A model generated the notes under the pieces. That model saw only the letters and a program-made list of their open reading frames with translations, did not search any database and was not told where the DNA came from. The translations under genes and the position numbers were made by a program. From Eubacteriales bacterium (lineage in GTDB: Bacteria > Bacillota > Clostridia > Lachnospirales > Lachnospiraceae): 59,234 bases of DNA. Shown here piece after piece: positions 24,117 through 33,653 of this stretch (its first letter is position 1; each line of letters begins with the position of its first letter). The stretch is from positions 1 to 59,234 of the forward strand of contig JAUNPU010000023.1 of NCBI GenBank assembly GCA_030536555.1, given 5' to 3'.

Positions 24117-24145
24117 TAAAAAAAAGACCGACATGATTGTCAGTC
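24117..24145 (-). terminator. Terminator of the second peptide ABC operon
   Basis: On the minus strand GACTGACA-ATCA-TGTCGGTC (one G-U pair) is followed by about eight T. It begins immediately after the cyclophilin stop codon. Confidence 0.9.
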
Positions 24146-24730
24146 TTATTTCCAGTCATCGCTCCAGCACACCGGAAGCTCCGGATGCTCCACCCGCACC
24201 GGCTCCGGGTAGGTCTCGCCGAACAGCTCCACCTCCACCCGCTCCATGATCTGCGGCTTCACCGGGCGGTTCACCTCCACGCCCTCAATGGGGAAGTTCT
24301 CCACGGGAACCGTCGGAACCTGTTCCAGCCGCCGGATCTCCTCCATTCCCTCCAGCACCCGTCCAAATACCGGATAAACTCCCTTATGCTCCGGGCAGTC
24401 CCGCAGAGGGAAGAAGAACTCACAGCCTGCCAGTCCCGCCTCGCCGTAGCCGCCCATGGCTACCACGCCCGGATGGGAATCCAGCGGCTCCACCTGGGGA
24501 TTCAGCCTGAATTCATTGGGAATCAGGTACCGGCATTCCGGTCTGCCAAATGCCGTAAAGCTTACATCCACCCAGTTGCCCGGCACGATGCGCTCCACCG
24601 CGTGATGATCGAAGTATCCGCGCAAAGCCGCGTAAAGGAAGCTGTTCACCGTATTGGGTGCCGCCTCCGGCAGAAGCTCGATCACAATCTTGCTGCCATT
24701 TTCCATATAAATCGTTGCAATTGGATTCAT
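24146..24730 (-). CDS. Cyclophilin-type peptidyl-prolyl isomerase, degenerate active site
   Basis: About 194 residues, cyclophilin fold (IVIELLPEAAPNTVNSFLYAALRGYFD; VFGRVLEGMEEI). The usual FHRxIPGFxxQGGD motif reads VERIVPGNWVDVS: the arginine is kept but the Phe-His and Gln-Gly-Gly are lost, so activity may be reduced or changed. No signal peptide, so it is cytosolic. ATG at 24730 follows AGGAG. It is the last gene of the peptide ABC operon, 22 bp after the permease. Confidence 0.85.
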   Translation of the reverse strand: MNPIATIYMENGSKIVIELLPEAAPNTVNSFLYAALRGYFDHHAVERIVPGNWVDVSFTAFGRPECRYLIPNEFRLNPQVEPLDSHPGVVAMGGYGEAGLAGCEFFFPLRDCPEHKGVYPVFGRVLEGMEEIRRLEQVPTVPVENFPIEGVEVNRPVKPQIMERVEVELFGETYPEPVRVEHPELPVCWSDDWK

Positions 24731-24752
24731 GTTTTTCTCCTGAACTGTCATA

Positions 24753-25589
24753 CTAAAATTCTTTTCTCAGCTTCGGGTCCAGCAGATCCCGCAGACCGTC
24801 TCCGATAAAGTTCGCCCCCACCGCCATGGTGAAGATCGCCAATCCCGGGAATCCTGCCACCCAGAACTTGTTGAAGTAATCCACGCCGTCGGACACCATC
24901 ATGCCCCACTCCGGTGTAGGCGGTGCGGAGCCAAGCCCCAGAAAGCTTAAGGTGGAGAACATCAGGATCTGGTTGCCGATGTCCGTGGTCGCCATGATCA
25001 GCACAGAGCTGATGCTGTTGGGAATCACCTCGCGGATCAGGATGCGCAGCTTCGACGCTCCCAGAGCCTCCGATGCGGTCACATATTCATTTTCCTTGAC
25101 ACTTAAGACCACACTTCGCATCAGGCGCGCGTAGGTGGGCCATGCCACAATGATCAGGGCAAACATGGTGTTGAACAGGTTTGAGCCCATCACCGCATTG
25201 ATGATCATCGCCAGGATCAGGGACGGAAATGACAGGATCATCTCCGAGATCCGCATCATCACATTGTCCACCCGGCCGCCCACATATCCTGCCACAGCCC
25301 CGTAAAAGGTGCCGATGAACCCGGCAATGACCACCGTCAGACATCCGGCAAGCAGGGAATACCGCCCGCCGTATATGACACGGCTGAAGATGTCACGGCC
25401 AAAGTTGTCGGTGCCGAACCAGTGCCGGGCGGATGGCGCTTTCAGACGCATGGTTAAATCCTGTGTCACCGGATCGAAGGGCGCGATGGCAGGTGCCAGA
25501 ACCGCCGCCCCGATCCACGCCAGGCAGATGATCACGCCCAGAGTGAACAGGTAGTTGGATTTGAACAGTTTTTTAATGGAATGAATCAT
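24753..25589 (-). CDS. Peptide-type ABC permease (OppC/DppC), second system
   Basis: About 278 residues. It has the DppC motif FGTDNFGRDIFSRVIYGGR and the EAA loop EALGASKLRILIREVIPN, and ends DGLRDLLDPKLRKEF. The ATG at 25589 overlaps the stop of the upstream permease as TGATG, implying translational coupling; GAGG lies 8 nt upstream. Confidence 0.95.
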   Translation of the reverse strand: MIHSIKKLFKSNYLFTLGVIICLAWIGAAVLAPAIAPFDPVTQDLTMRLKAPSARHWFGTDNFGRDIFSRVIYGGRYSLLAGCLTVVIAGFIGTFYGAVAGYVGGRVDNVMMRISEMILSFPSLILAMIINAVMGSNLFNTMFALIIVAWPTYARLMRSVVLSVKENEYVTASEALGASKLRILIREVIPNSISSVLIMATTDIGNQILMFSTLSFLGLGSAPPTPEWGMMVSDGVDYFNKFWVAGFPGLAIFTMAVGANFIGDGLRDLLDPKLRKEF

Positions 25590-26608
25590 CAGCTGCACCT
25601 CACTCTCGGATCGATCACACCGTACAGGATGTCCACCACGGTGTTGATGACCATGTAATTCAAAGCAATCAGAAGCGCAACTCCGATGATTGCCGGATAA
25701 TCCGCCGACAGGACGGATTCATAAGCGAACTGACCGACTCCCGGCCAGTTGAAAATGGTCTCCACCAGGACCATACCGCCCAGAAGGTTCCCCAGTCCCA
25801 GACCGATGACCGTCAGCACCGGAATCAGGGCATTGCCCAGAGCATGCTTTACGATCAGCCCGGCACGTCCCAGCCCCTTCGCCTTCGCCGTGCGGATATA
25901 GTCTGTGGACATCACGTCCAGCAGATTGGAGCGGGTGGTTCTGGTGATCAGTCCCATGGTAAATGCCGCCAGCACCGTTCCCGGCAGAATCAGGTGTCTC
26001 GCCGCATCCAGCGCCTTGGGCACATCCCCCTCCAGCAGGCTATCCATGATGTACAGCCCTGTCACCGTGGCCGGAGCGGAGAAGGAATTGCTCAACCGCC
26101 CCGGTCCCGGGAACCATTTCAGCTTATAATAGAAGAAATATAACATCAGCAGTGCGAACCAGAAGCTCGGGATACTGACACCCGTCACGGACACCGCACG
26201 GACTGCCTGGTCCATAATGCTGTTTCTGCGGATCGCCGAGATCACGCCGAACAGAATGCCAAATACCGATGCGATCACAATGGCAAACAGCGCCAGTTCA
26301 ATGGTCGCCGGATAGCACCGCGCCAGCTCAGCCAGAATCGGCTTGTTGGTGCGGATGGAGGTTCCCAGATCCAGCTGAAGCAGATTCCTGATGTACAGCA
26401 CATACTGCTCGATGAGGGAACGGTCCAGTCCGTACTTTGCCTTGTACGCCGCCACGATCTCCGGATCGTTCAGCGCACGCTGACTTAAGTTCGCCACTAC
26501 CGGGTCTCCCGGTATCATTTTCGTCAGCAGAAATACCAGTGTCGCGACACCGAACAGCATGACGGTGAGATACACCAGCTTCTTTCCTATAAATTTCAGT
26601 CCATCCAT
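25589..26608 (-). CDS. Peptide-type ABC permease (OppB/DppB), second system
   Basis: 339 residues with about six membrane segments. N-terminal FIGKKLVYLTVMLFGVATLVF, the coupling loop RTAKAKGLGRAGLIVKHALGN and the C-terminal YGVIDPRVRCS are family features. A larger periplasm-side loop (about residues 155-215) is inserted relative to the system-1 permease. Follows the binding-protein gene by 44 bp. Confidence 0.95.
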   Translation of the reverse strand: MDGLKFIGKKLVYLTVMLFGVATLVFLLTKMIPGDPVVANLSQRALNDPEIVAAYKAKYGLDRSLIEQYVLYIRNLLQLDLGTSIRTNKPILAELARCYPATIELALFAIVIASVFGILFGVISAIRRNSIMDQAVRAVSVTGVSIPSFWFALLMLYFFYYKLKWFPGPGRLSNSFSAPATVTGLYIMDSLLEGDVPKALDAARHLILPGTVLAAFTMGLITRTTRSNLLDVMSTDYIRTAKAKGLGRAGLIVKHALGNALIPVLTVIGLGLGNLLGGMVLVETIFNWPGVGQFAYESVLSADYPAIIGVALLIALNYMVINTVVDILYGVIDPRVRCS

Positions 26609-26652
26609 ATGATACCTCGTTTCCCGGAGTAAAACCGATTGTTATTTCCTGC

Positions 26653-28302
26653 TTATTTGATGTTGATCAGAGTCAGATCCAGTGCATACGGATCTGAGAT
26701 TGCCACGCCTTCCAGTCTGTTGTTGTAGCCGATATGAGCCGGTGCCTGTGCAATCATGATAAACGGACCGTCCTCATACATGGCATCCTGGATCTCCTCC
26801 AGAACTGCGGTGCGGGCCTCATTGTCCGTTGCCTCCAGAGTCTTCTCATACAGAGCTGCCAGCTCCGGAGCCATCTCCTCGGTCCATCCTGCTCTCATGC
26901 CGACCACTGCGCCCGGCAGGAACTCCAGCTGTACGTTAGGATCGTTGTAGTCAGTGCCCCAGTACATTACGGTGAAGCCCAGAGTGCCGTCACGGTATGC
27001 GTCGCCGTAGCCTGCTGCCCACGGCTGTGCCACGATATTGGCATTGATGCCGATCTGAGACAGGTCATCCTTCACCTTCTGAGCCAGATCAGTCAGCAGA
27101 ATGCCTTCCATATCCAGATCCGTCACAGTCAGATCAATGTCAAAGCCATCCGGGTAGCCTGCCTCTGCCAGCAGAGCCTTCGCCTCTTCCACATTGGTGT
27201 AGTCCACCGGTCTCTCGCCTTTGCTGCCCATAAATCCACTCTGGATAATGTCGTAAGGAGTGATGGTGCCTTCGCCGCAGATCATCTGAATGCCGCTGTA
27301 GTCCAGCGCCTTGCGGATCGCCTGCTGTACCTTCGGGTTGGATACGGGACCGCCGTACTCCTCGTTCATGTTCATCATCACAAAACCAACGGTCTTGGTT
27401 GCCGCATTGATCAGCGCCACATTGTCCGCCTCAGCCAGCTCAGACATGGTGTCATCAGTCATGTTCATCGCCACATCGATGTCCCCTGCAGACAGAGTCA
27501 TCATCTGGGTGTTGGAATCCGGCTGAATCTTGATGATGTACTTGTCAACATTGGTAGCCTCGCCCCAGTAGTTGGTATTCTTCTCCAGCACCACCTCCTG
27601 ATCCGGAATGTAGCTGGTCATCACATACATACCGGAACCTGCGCTGGCAGTATCCAGGTAGTTCTGTGCGGTATCTGTGGTAGACGCGTCCTCCGCGTCG
27701 GTGCCGCCGTTCTCCTTCACCACCGCGCTGTCCAGCACCGCCAATGCGCTGTAGGTCAGCTTTGACAGAATCGCGCTGTCCGGCTGTGTCAGATGAAATA
27801 CCACGGTCTTGTCATCCGGAGTCTCAATGCTGTCGATGGTGTCACAGATAAAGGAAGGATTGCCCTTTAAGTTCTTGCAGCGGTTGATGCTGAATGCCAC
27901 ATCCGCAGAGGTCATCGGATTGCCGCTTGCAAATACCAGACCGTCCTTCATCGTCACGGTCAGGGTCAGACCATCCTCGGAGAATTCATAGGTGTCTGCC
28001 AGACACGGCTCCGGCGCACCCTCGTTGCTGTAGAACTTGAACAGATTCTCATAGCAGGCGTTAATGATCACCGGCGGATTCTTCTCATACACATAGCCCG
28101 GGTCCAAAGTCGAAAAGCCTGCGCCCATGGCTACCACTACGGTGCTGCTGCCGGACGGAGCTGCCTCGCTTCCAGCCTCACTGACCGCTTCGCTGCCGGC
28201 TTCACTTCCTGCCGCCGTGGTGCTGTCTGCACCGCCGCCGCATCCGACGGTGGTAAATGCCATCGCCATACACATCGCTAACGCTAATAATCTTTTTTTC
28301 AT
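26653..28302 (-). CDS. Peptide-type solute-binding lipoprotein, second system
   Basis: About 549 residues. Signal peptide with lipobox-like TVGC, followed by a Ser/Glu/Ala linker of repeated GSEA units and the SBP_bac_5 fold (GDIDVAMNMTDDTMSEL; AQKVKDDLSQIGINANIVAQ). The ATG at 28302 has GGAGG 6 nt upstream; an earlier ATG touches the site. Located third in its operon, after the two ATPase genes, unlike system 1 where it is first. Substrate unknown. Confidence 0.94.
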   Translation of the reverse strand: MKKRLLALAMCMAMAFTTVGCGGGADSTTAAGSEAGSEAVSEAGSEAAPSGSSTVVVAMGAGFSTLDPGYVYEKNPPVIINACYENLFKFYSNEGAPEPCLADTYEFSEDGLTLTVTMKDGLVFASGNPMTSADVAFSINRCKNLKGNPSFICDTIDSIETPDDKTVVFHLTQPDSAILSKLTYSALAVLDSAVVKENGGTDAEDASTTDTAQNYLDTASAGSGMYVMTSYIPDQEVVLEKNTNYWGEATNVDKYIIKIQPDSNTQMMTLSAGDIDVAMNMTDDTMSELAEADNVALINAATKTVGFVMMNMNEEYGGPVSNPKVQQAIRKALDYSGIQMICGEGTITPYDIIQSGFMGSKGERPVDYTNVEEAKALLAEAGYPDGFDIDLTVTDLDMEGILLTDLAQKVKDDLSQIGINANIVAQPWAAGYGDAYRDGTLGFTVMYWGTDYNDPNVQLEFLPGAVVGMRAGWTEEMAPELAALYEKTLEATDNEARTAVLEEIQDAMYEDGPFIMIAQAPAHIGYNNRLEGVAISDPYALDLTLINIK

Positions 28303-28330
28303 AATCATCCTCCTCTTGGATATATTGAGA

Positions 28331-28346
28331 CGCCGGTCTCCCGGCG
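28331..28346 (-). terminator. Intercistronic hairpin before the second binding-protein gene
   Basis: CGCCGG-TCTC-CCGGCG is a perfect 6-bp GC stem with a 4-nt loop between the ATPase and binding-protein genes. It has no T-run, so it is more likely an mRNA processing or stability element than a terminator. Confidence 0.5.
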
Positions 28347-28368
28347 GTGACTCTCCTCTGTCAGTCTG

Positions 28369-29334
28369 TCAATACAGATGACATGCCACAAAGTGCCCCG
28401 GCTCCACCTCTTTTAACTCCGGCATCTGCTGGCTGCACTTCTCACATGCCTTCGGACACCGGGTATGGAACCGGCAGCCGGACGGCGGGTTCGAGGGGCT
28501 TGGCACCTCGCCCTTCAGACGGATTCGCTCCGTCCTGTGCTCCTCTCCCACCTGGGGAATCGCTGACAGCAGCGCCTCCGTGTAGGGGTGATAGCGCTTC
28601 TCATACAGCTGATCGCAGTCCGCGATCTCCACCATTTTCCCCAGATACATGACGCCTACCCGGTCACTGACCTGATAGACCACGTTCAGATTGTGGGAAA
28701 TGAAGAAATACGTCAGTCCCAGCTTCTCCTTCAGCTCCTGCAGCAGGTTCAGCACCTGCGCCTGTACCGATACGTCCAGCGCCGACACCGCCTCATCGCA
28801 GATGATCAGCTCCGGCTCCAGCGCCAGCGCCCGGGCGATGCCGATTCGCTGCTTCTGTCCGCCGGACAGCTCATGGGGGTACCGGCTTAAGTGGTAGGCA
28901 TCCAGCCCCACCAGATTCAGAAGCTCCATAATGCGGGCATCCACATCCATCTGCCCTGTCATATTGTGAATCTCAAAAGGCTCCATCAGAATCTGCTTCA
29001 CCGTTCTGCGGGGATTCAGACAGGCTGACGGATCCTGAAATATAATCTGCGCCTTCTTCCGCATCTGCTTTAACTGGCTTCCCCGCATACCGGCAATGTC
29101 CTCGCCGGACAGGTAAATGTGACCTTCCGTAGAATCCAGCAGCCGGATCAGGGTACGCCCCAGGGTACTCTTGCCGCAGCCGCTCTCTCCCACCACGCCA
29201 AAGGTCTCTCCCTTCATAATGGAAAAGCTCACATCGTCCACCGCCTTCACCGGCGGGGCTTTCCGGGTCTTGCCCTTAAAATATACTTTCACATGGTCGG
29301 CTTCCATCAGCACTTCTTTGTCCTTCACTGCCAT
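28369..29334 (-). CDS. Peptide-type ABC ATP-binding protein (OppF/DppF), second system
   Basis: 321 residues. Walker [11 protein letters not shown]-loop IIFQDPS, signature LSGGQKQR, Walker B LIICDEAVSALD (Ala where Pro is usual), H-loop SHN, and the C-terminal CRFHTRCPKACEKC cluster. GGAGG lies 8 nt before the ATG; the stop of the previous gene sits in that gap. Confidence 0.95.
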   Translation of the reverse strand: MAVKDKEVLMEADHVKVYFKGKTRKAPPVKAVDDVSFSIMKGETFGVVGESGCGKSTLGRTLIRLLDSTEGHIYLSGEDIAGMRGSQLKQMRKKAQIIFQDPSACLNPRRTVKQILMEPFEIHNMTGQMDVDARIMELLNLVGLDAYHLSRYPHELSGGQKQRIGIARALALEPELIICDEAVSALDVSVQAQVLNLLQELKEKLGLTYFFISHNLNVVYQVSDRVGVMYLGKMVEIADCDQLYEKRYHPYTEALLSAIPQVGEEHRTERIRLKGEVPSPSNPPSGCRFHTRCPKACEKCSQQMPELKEVEPGHFVACHLY

Positions 29335-29337
29335 CTG

Positions 29338-30429
29338 TCAAGCCTCCTTACTGTTGTCCTGGTTCATCTCGTCTTTCTTCAGCATGCCTTCGTCCTGACT
29401 GCCCTTGTTCTGTCTGTCTTCGTTCAGACCGCCCTTGTTCTGACTGCCTGCGTCTTCTGCATACAGCCAGCAGCGCACCTGGCGGTTCTCCGTAATCTGG
29501 CGCATCGGCGGGTCCGCTTTCCGGCACTGATCGGTGGCATGGGGACATCTGGGTGCGAAGCTGCAGCCCTCGAACCGCTCCGTAGGGTTCGGCACCATGC
29601 CGTCTATGGTCTCCAGCGGCTTCCGCTCCTTCGTGATCCGCGGAATCGCGTTCAGCAGTCCCACCGTATACGGATGCTTCGGATTCTGGAACAGCTCCTT
29701 CGCCGGTGCCTGCTCCACAATGTGGCCGGTATACATGACGATAACCGTGTCGCACAGCTCACTGACCACACCCAGATCGTGGGTGATAAATACCACCGAC
29801 GTTCCCATGGTCTCATTCATTTCCTGAATCAGATCCAGAATCTGCGCCTGTATGGTCACATCCAGCGCCGTGGTAGGCTCATCGGCAATCAGAATATGCG
29901 GCTGGCAGGCTAACGCCATGGCGATCATCACACGCTGGCGCATACCGCCGGACATCTGATGAGGATACTCATGTGCCCGCACCTCCGGATTGGCGATTCC
30001 CACCGCCCGCATCATGCGCACAGCCTCCTCCATGGCCTCCTTCTTCTTCATCCCCCGGTGCAGCCTCAGCGACTCCGCAATCTGCTTCCCGCACTTGATA
30101 ATCGGATTCAGGGAGGTCATGGGCTCCTGAAAGATCATGGAGATCTCATTGCCCCGGATCTTCTGCATCTCCCGCTCTGTAAACTTCACCAGGTCCTGCC
30201 CTTTGTAAAGAATCTCCCCCTGGGTGATCCTGCCCGGCGGATTCGGAATCAGCTGCATCATGCCCAGCGAGGATACACTCTTTCCGCTGCCGCTCTCGCC
30301 GACGATTCCCAGCTTCTGTCCCCGATGCAGGGTATAGTTCAGATGGTTCACCGCCTGCACCGTGCCTTCCACAGTCTTAAATTCCACACACAAATCTTTG
30401 ATTTCCAATATCGGCTCCGCCTGCTTCAT
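29338..30429 (-). CDS. Peptide-type ABC ATP-binding protein (OppD/DppD), second system
   Basis: 363 residues, first gene of the operon. Walker [10 protein letters not shown], signature MSGGMRQR, Walker [13 protein letters not shown] and the [14 protein letters not shown] cluster. The normal fold ends near CWLYAED. A 35-residue charged tail follows, made of pentapeptide repeats (for example [15 protein letters not shown]), encoded by 15-nt tandem units. GAGGG precedes the ATG; promoter at 30578-30606. Confidence 0.95.
   Translation of the reverse strand: MKQAEPILEIKDLCVEFKTVEGTVQAVNHLNYTLHRGQKLGIVGESGSGKSVSSLGMMQLIPNPPGRITQGEILYKGQDLVKFTEREMQKIRGNEISMIFQEPMTSLNPIIKCGKQIAESLRLHRGMKKKEAMEEAVRMMRAVGIANPEVRAHEYPHQMSGGMRQRVMIAMALACQPHILIADEPTTALDVTIQAQILDLIQEMNETMGTSVVFITHDLGVVSELCDTVIVMYTGHIVEQAPAKELFQNPKHPYTVGLLNAIPRITKERKPLETIDGMVPNPTERFEGCSFAPRCPHATDQCRKADPPMRQITENRQVRCWLYAEDAGSQNKGGLNEDRQNKGSQDEGMLKKDEMNQDNSKEA
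29370..29444 (-). repeat. Five 15-nt tandem units encoding the OppD tail
   Basis: Units start at 29370, 29385, 29400, 29415 and 29430 and are variants of GTCAGAACAAGGGCG on the minus strand. Each encodes five residues of the pattern x-[Q/L]-[N/D/K]-[K/E]-[G/D]. They keep the frame open to the stop. Confidence 0.85.
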
Positions 30430-30577
30430 GGTCTTCCCTCAATTCTGCCCTGCTGCTTTATTTTCTCGTACTCCTGTATTGCCGCTGCTTTCTCTCTGCT
30501 GTCCTGTCTCTGTGCTTCAATGCTTCATCACTTCTGTGCTTCATCACTTTCACACGTCAGCGTGGTAATTACTGTAC

Positions 30578-30606
30578 ACGATACCACATTTTCCGACAGA
30601 TTTCAA
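30578..30606 (-). promoter_or_regulatory. Promoter of the second peptide ABC operon
   Basis: On the minus strand: -35 TTGAAA (30601-30606), 17-bp spacer, -10 TATCGT (30578-30583). The leader is about 145 nt and contains short TGCTTCA direct repeats (30510-30550). The rest of 30430-30724 is unremarkable. Confidence 0.62.
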
Positions 30607-30724
30607 TACTGCCTTTCATAAAGATTGCGTATTTTTTTCCCGTTTTCCTGCCTGCCAGGCACCTTTTCCCCAAAAACCAGATACATTGTAATAGAAATGC
30701 ACCCTTCAGGAGGACTTGATTCTT

Positions 30725-31747
30725 ATGAAACGATTTTCTGCTACTCTCATCCCCAGGCTGGGAGCTGCCGGTCTGCTTGTCACCTGCACAGCCGCTGCCC
30801 TCTCCGGCTGTCAGCCGGGACCAGCCGGTGACCGTCTGACTCCCGTCACCCTCAATGAGGTCGCCCACTCCATCTTCTACGCCCCCCAGTATGCCGCCAT
30901 CGAGCTGGGATACTTTGCAGAAGAAGGACTGGACTTAACCCTGGTCAATGGCGCCGGCGCCGACAAGGTCATGACCGCCCTGATCTCCGGCGACGCCGAC
31001 ATCGGCTTCTGCGGCTCCGAAGCCAGTATTTATACCTATGCACAGGGCGCAGAGGACTATGCCGTCAACTTCGCCCAGCTGACCCAGCGGGCCGGAAACT
31101 TCCTGGTAGGCCGGGAGCCGGATGCGGAATTTCGCTGGGAGAAGCTGCGGGGCAGGAAGGTACTGGGTGGGCGCGCGGGCGGTATGCCCCAGATGGTCTT
31201 CGAGTATATCTTAAAGAAGAACGGTCTTGACCCCAAAACCGACCTGTCCATCGACCAGAGCATCAACTTCGGTCTCACTGCCGCCGCCTTCACCAGCGAT
31301 GATTCGGACTACACCGTCGAGTTTGAACCCTTCGCCACCGGTCTGGAGCTGGAAGGCAGCGGATACGTGGTCGCTTCCCTTGGCACCGACTCCGGCTACG
31401 TCCCCTACACCGCCTACTGCGCGAAGAAGAGCTACATGGAAAGCCACCCGGAAGTGATCCAGAGCTTCACCCGCGCCATCCAGCGGGGTATGGATTACGT
31501 CAACTCCCACTCCGCCGAGGAAATTGCCAAAGTGATCCAGCCTCAATTCAAGGAGACTCCGCTGAAAAATATTACCGTGATTGTAGACCGTTATAAATCC
31601 CAGGATACCTGGAAGAAGGACCTGATTTTCGAGAAAGACAGCTTTGAACTGCTGCAGAATATTCTGGAAGAGGCAGGGGAGCTTCCCATGCGGGTGCCCT
31701 ATGAGAATCTGGTTACGACGGAATATGCAAAAGGAGCAGTGGAGTAG
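30725..31747 (+). CDS. NMT1/ThiY-like ABC substrate-binding lipoprotein
   Basis: About 340 residues. Signal peptide with lipobox ALSGC, then an NMT1/SsuA-type binding fold (SIFYAPQYAAIELGYFAEEGLDL; GDADIGFCGSE). Such proteins bind pyrimidine precursors, sulfonates, nitrate or other small ligands for ABC importers. No permease or ATPase gene is next to it, so it is an orphan. ATG at 30725 is preferred over TTG at 30716, which is only 2 nt from AGGAGG. Confidence 0.88.
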   Translation: MKRFSATLIPRLGAAGLLVTCTAAALSGCQPGPAGDRLTPVTLNEVAHSIFYAPQYAAIELGYFAEEGLDLTLVNGAGADKVMTALISGDADIGFCGSEASIYTYAQGAEDYAVNFAQLTQRAGNFLVGREPDAEFRWEKLRGRKVLGGRAGGMPQMVFEYILKKNGLDPKTDLSIDQSINFGLTAAAFTSDDSDYTVEFEPFATGLELEGSGYVVASLGTDSGYVPYTAYCAKKSYMESHPEVIQSFTRAIQRGMDYVNSHSAEEIAKVIQPQFKETPLKNITVIVDRYKSQDTWKKDLIFEKDSFELLQNILEEAGELPMRVPYENLVTTEYAKGAVE

Positions 31748-31756
31748 CACTCCAGG

Positions 31757-31806
31757 AAAAAAAAGCAGCAAGAACCCCGTTTTTTCTCGAGGTTCTTACT
31801 GCTTTC
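31757..31806. terminator. Bidirectional terminator
   Basis: GCAGCAAGAACC (31765-31776) pairs with GGTTCTTACTGC (31791-31802), with one mispaired position. Eight A precede it and TTTCCTTTT follows it, so it can end both the orphan binding-protein gene and the convergent flavoprotein gene. Confidence 0.88.
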
Positions 31807-31853
31807 CTTTTATCTGTTGCCTTTTATATCCCGTCCCCCCTCCTGCTATCCCT

Positions 31854-33653
31854 TCACTTCATCTCCCGCGCACTCTGCGCCGCGATCCTGCCAAATGTCA
31901 CCGTGTCCGGCATAGACATGGAACCAAGCCTGTTTTTTCCATGGATACCACCGGTCACCTCACCCGCCGCATAGAGTCCCGGAATCGGTAAACCATCTGT
32001 TCCGATCACTCTGGCACAGGGATCGATCTCCACGCCGCCCATCGTGTGATGTACGGAAACAATACAGGAAAACATATAGTAACTGTCACTTCCAACCTTC
32101 TCCAGATTCTGGGTTCGTCCGAAATCCTCATCCTTTCCTGCCTCGACAAATGTATTAAACCGCTCAATGGTCTTCTGCACTTCTTCCACAGGCAAATCAA
32201 AGTATTCACAGCATTCCTGAAGACTTCCCCGCACCAGCACTCCCTGGTCGTAACATTTGGAGATTTCGCTTTCGTACAGCTGCTCCAGATTCATCTCCCG
32301 CACGACCCGACTGTCGATCAGCTCATACACCTTCAGATCCGGTTGCCGCAGCATAGCCTCGGAAAGATGATCTCTGGTATCCTTCTCATCCACAAAGCGT
32401 CTGCCCTCTTTATTGATCAGCAATGCGTTGGAATTCAGTCTTGCGTAATCCATAAAATAATAATTTCCGGTAGCCGGATTGTTGATCGGATAAAGCTGGA
32501 TTTCCTCCATCCCCACCAGATTCGCCCCTGCTTTCTCCGCCATCACCAGTCCGTCTCCCACAATTGCCGGTGAATTGGTTGTGGAAATGCTCTCATCCAG
32601 ATCATTCCACCGTGTGTCGTACTTCATGCGCATTTCCACATTGGCTCCGAAGCCGCCGGTTGCCAGAATCACACCTTTTCCTGCCGTGTACTCCACAACC
32701 ATTCCCTTCCGCCTGGCACGTACACCGGTGACTCTTCCGCTTTCATCCATAACCAGCTCTTCCGCTCTTGTGTTGTATTGGATCTCTGTCCCCATTTCCA
32801 CAGCCTTATCGATCAGCGTATCCACATAATTCGGCCCGTCTCCCACCGGCCACAAGGTTCTGGAAACGGTATGTCCGCCGTACCAGGACTGCTGATCCTT
32901 GTATTTCACACCGACAAAATCCCGAAGCCAGTATGCGTTAGGCAACGCATTCTCCACCAGAATCTGTATCAGCTCCGGATTTCCTCCGCGCTGTCCTCCT
33001 TCATAGATGTCACTGAAAAACAACTCTTCACTGTCTTCAATCCCCAGCGACTCCTGCACCCAGTTCCCCGGAGCAGCATACTCGCCGCCGGACATTCGCG
33101 TATTCCCGCCGCCAAAGGACATCTTCTCCAGTACGATAATGTGGTCATTTCCTTTCGAGCGTGCCTCAATAGCCGCAGACAGACCGGCGCCTCCTGACCC
33201 GATGATAAGGATATCGCAGTCCACCTGTCCTGATTCTTTGTTCAGATTCTGCTCAATCTGTTCCCGGGGAACCAGCTCTTCCGGATTGAGTCCTGCCGCT
33301 AGAACAGCCTGCTCCACCGCCTTCAAAAGACGGCTGCTTGTCTGCGTCGCACCTGACACCGCATCCACCTGAACACAGTTCCGGGCTACGATATCATCAA
33401 TCAGCTGGGTCATCGTCTTTTCAAACCCCGGAGTCTCACTGTGTTCCAGAATCTCAATATGGGTGATCTGGTTTTCCTTTACCACCACATCTACCCGCAC
33501 ACGGAGCCCGCCTTCCTTCGCCTCCCCCTGAAATGCCCCCGAGACCACATTTTCCTCTTTTCTGTCGGACGGCATTCTTTCTGCGCCATGACAGGCAGTC
33601 AGAAAGCACAGGGAAACAGCCGCTAAAAATCCTGTCAGAATTCTTCTTTTCAC
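31854..33653 (-). CDS. Secreted FMN/FAD-dependent reductase (flavocytochrome c-type)
   Basis: 599 residues. Lipoprotein signal (FLTAC, Cys21). One FMN-binding domain (about 35-120) with the covalent flavin site SGATQTS (100-106). Then an FAD_binding_2 domain starting at LIIGSGGAGLSAA (150) with RMSGGEYAAPGNW. The DTRD segment (Arg427) matches the proton-donor arginine of soluble fumarate reductases. It probably reduces an enoate-type acceptor (fumarate, urocanate or similar) outside the membrane, fed by membrane flavins. It overlaps the YesN-type regulator gene by 4 nt. Confidence 0.92.
   Translation of the reverse strand: MKRRILTGFLAAVSLCFLTACHGAERMPSDRKEENVVSGAFQGEAKEGGLRVRVDVVVKENQITHIEILEHSETPGFEKTMTQLIDDIVARNCVQVDAVSGATQTSSRLLKAVEQAVLAAGLNPEELVPREQIEQNLNKESGQVDCDILIIGSGGAGLSAAIEARSKGNDHIIVLEKMSFGGGNTRMSGGEYAAPGNWVQESLGIEDSEELFFSDIYEGGQRGGNPELIQILVENALPNAYWLRDFVGVKYKDQQSWYGGHTVSRTLWPVGDGPNYVDTLIDKAVEMGTEIQYNTRAEELVMDESGRVTGVRARRKGMVVEYTAGKGVILATGGFGANVEMRMKYDTRWNDLDESISTTNSPAIVGDGLVMAEKAGANLVGMEEIQLYPINNPATGNYYFMDYARLNSNALLINKEGRRFVDEKDTRDHLSEAMLRQPDLKVYELIDSRVVREMNLEQLYESEISKCYDQGVLVRGSLQECCEYFDLPVEEVQKTIERFNTFVEAGKDEDFGRTQNLEKVGSDSYYMFSCIVSVHHTMGGVEIDPCARVIGTDGLPIPGLYAAGEVTGGIHGKNRLGSMSMPDTVTFGRIAAQSAREMK

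Noticed and set aside
26734..27765. 343-codon ORF opposite the second binding-protein gene
   Set aside because: Antisense shadow of a clear SBP_bac_5 lipoprotein; Arg/His/Val-rich composition typical of reverse reading.
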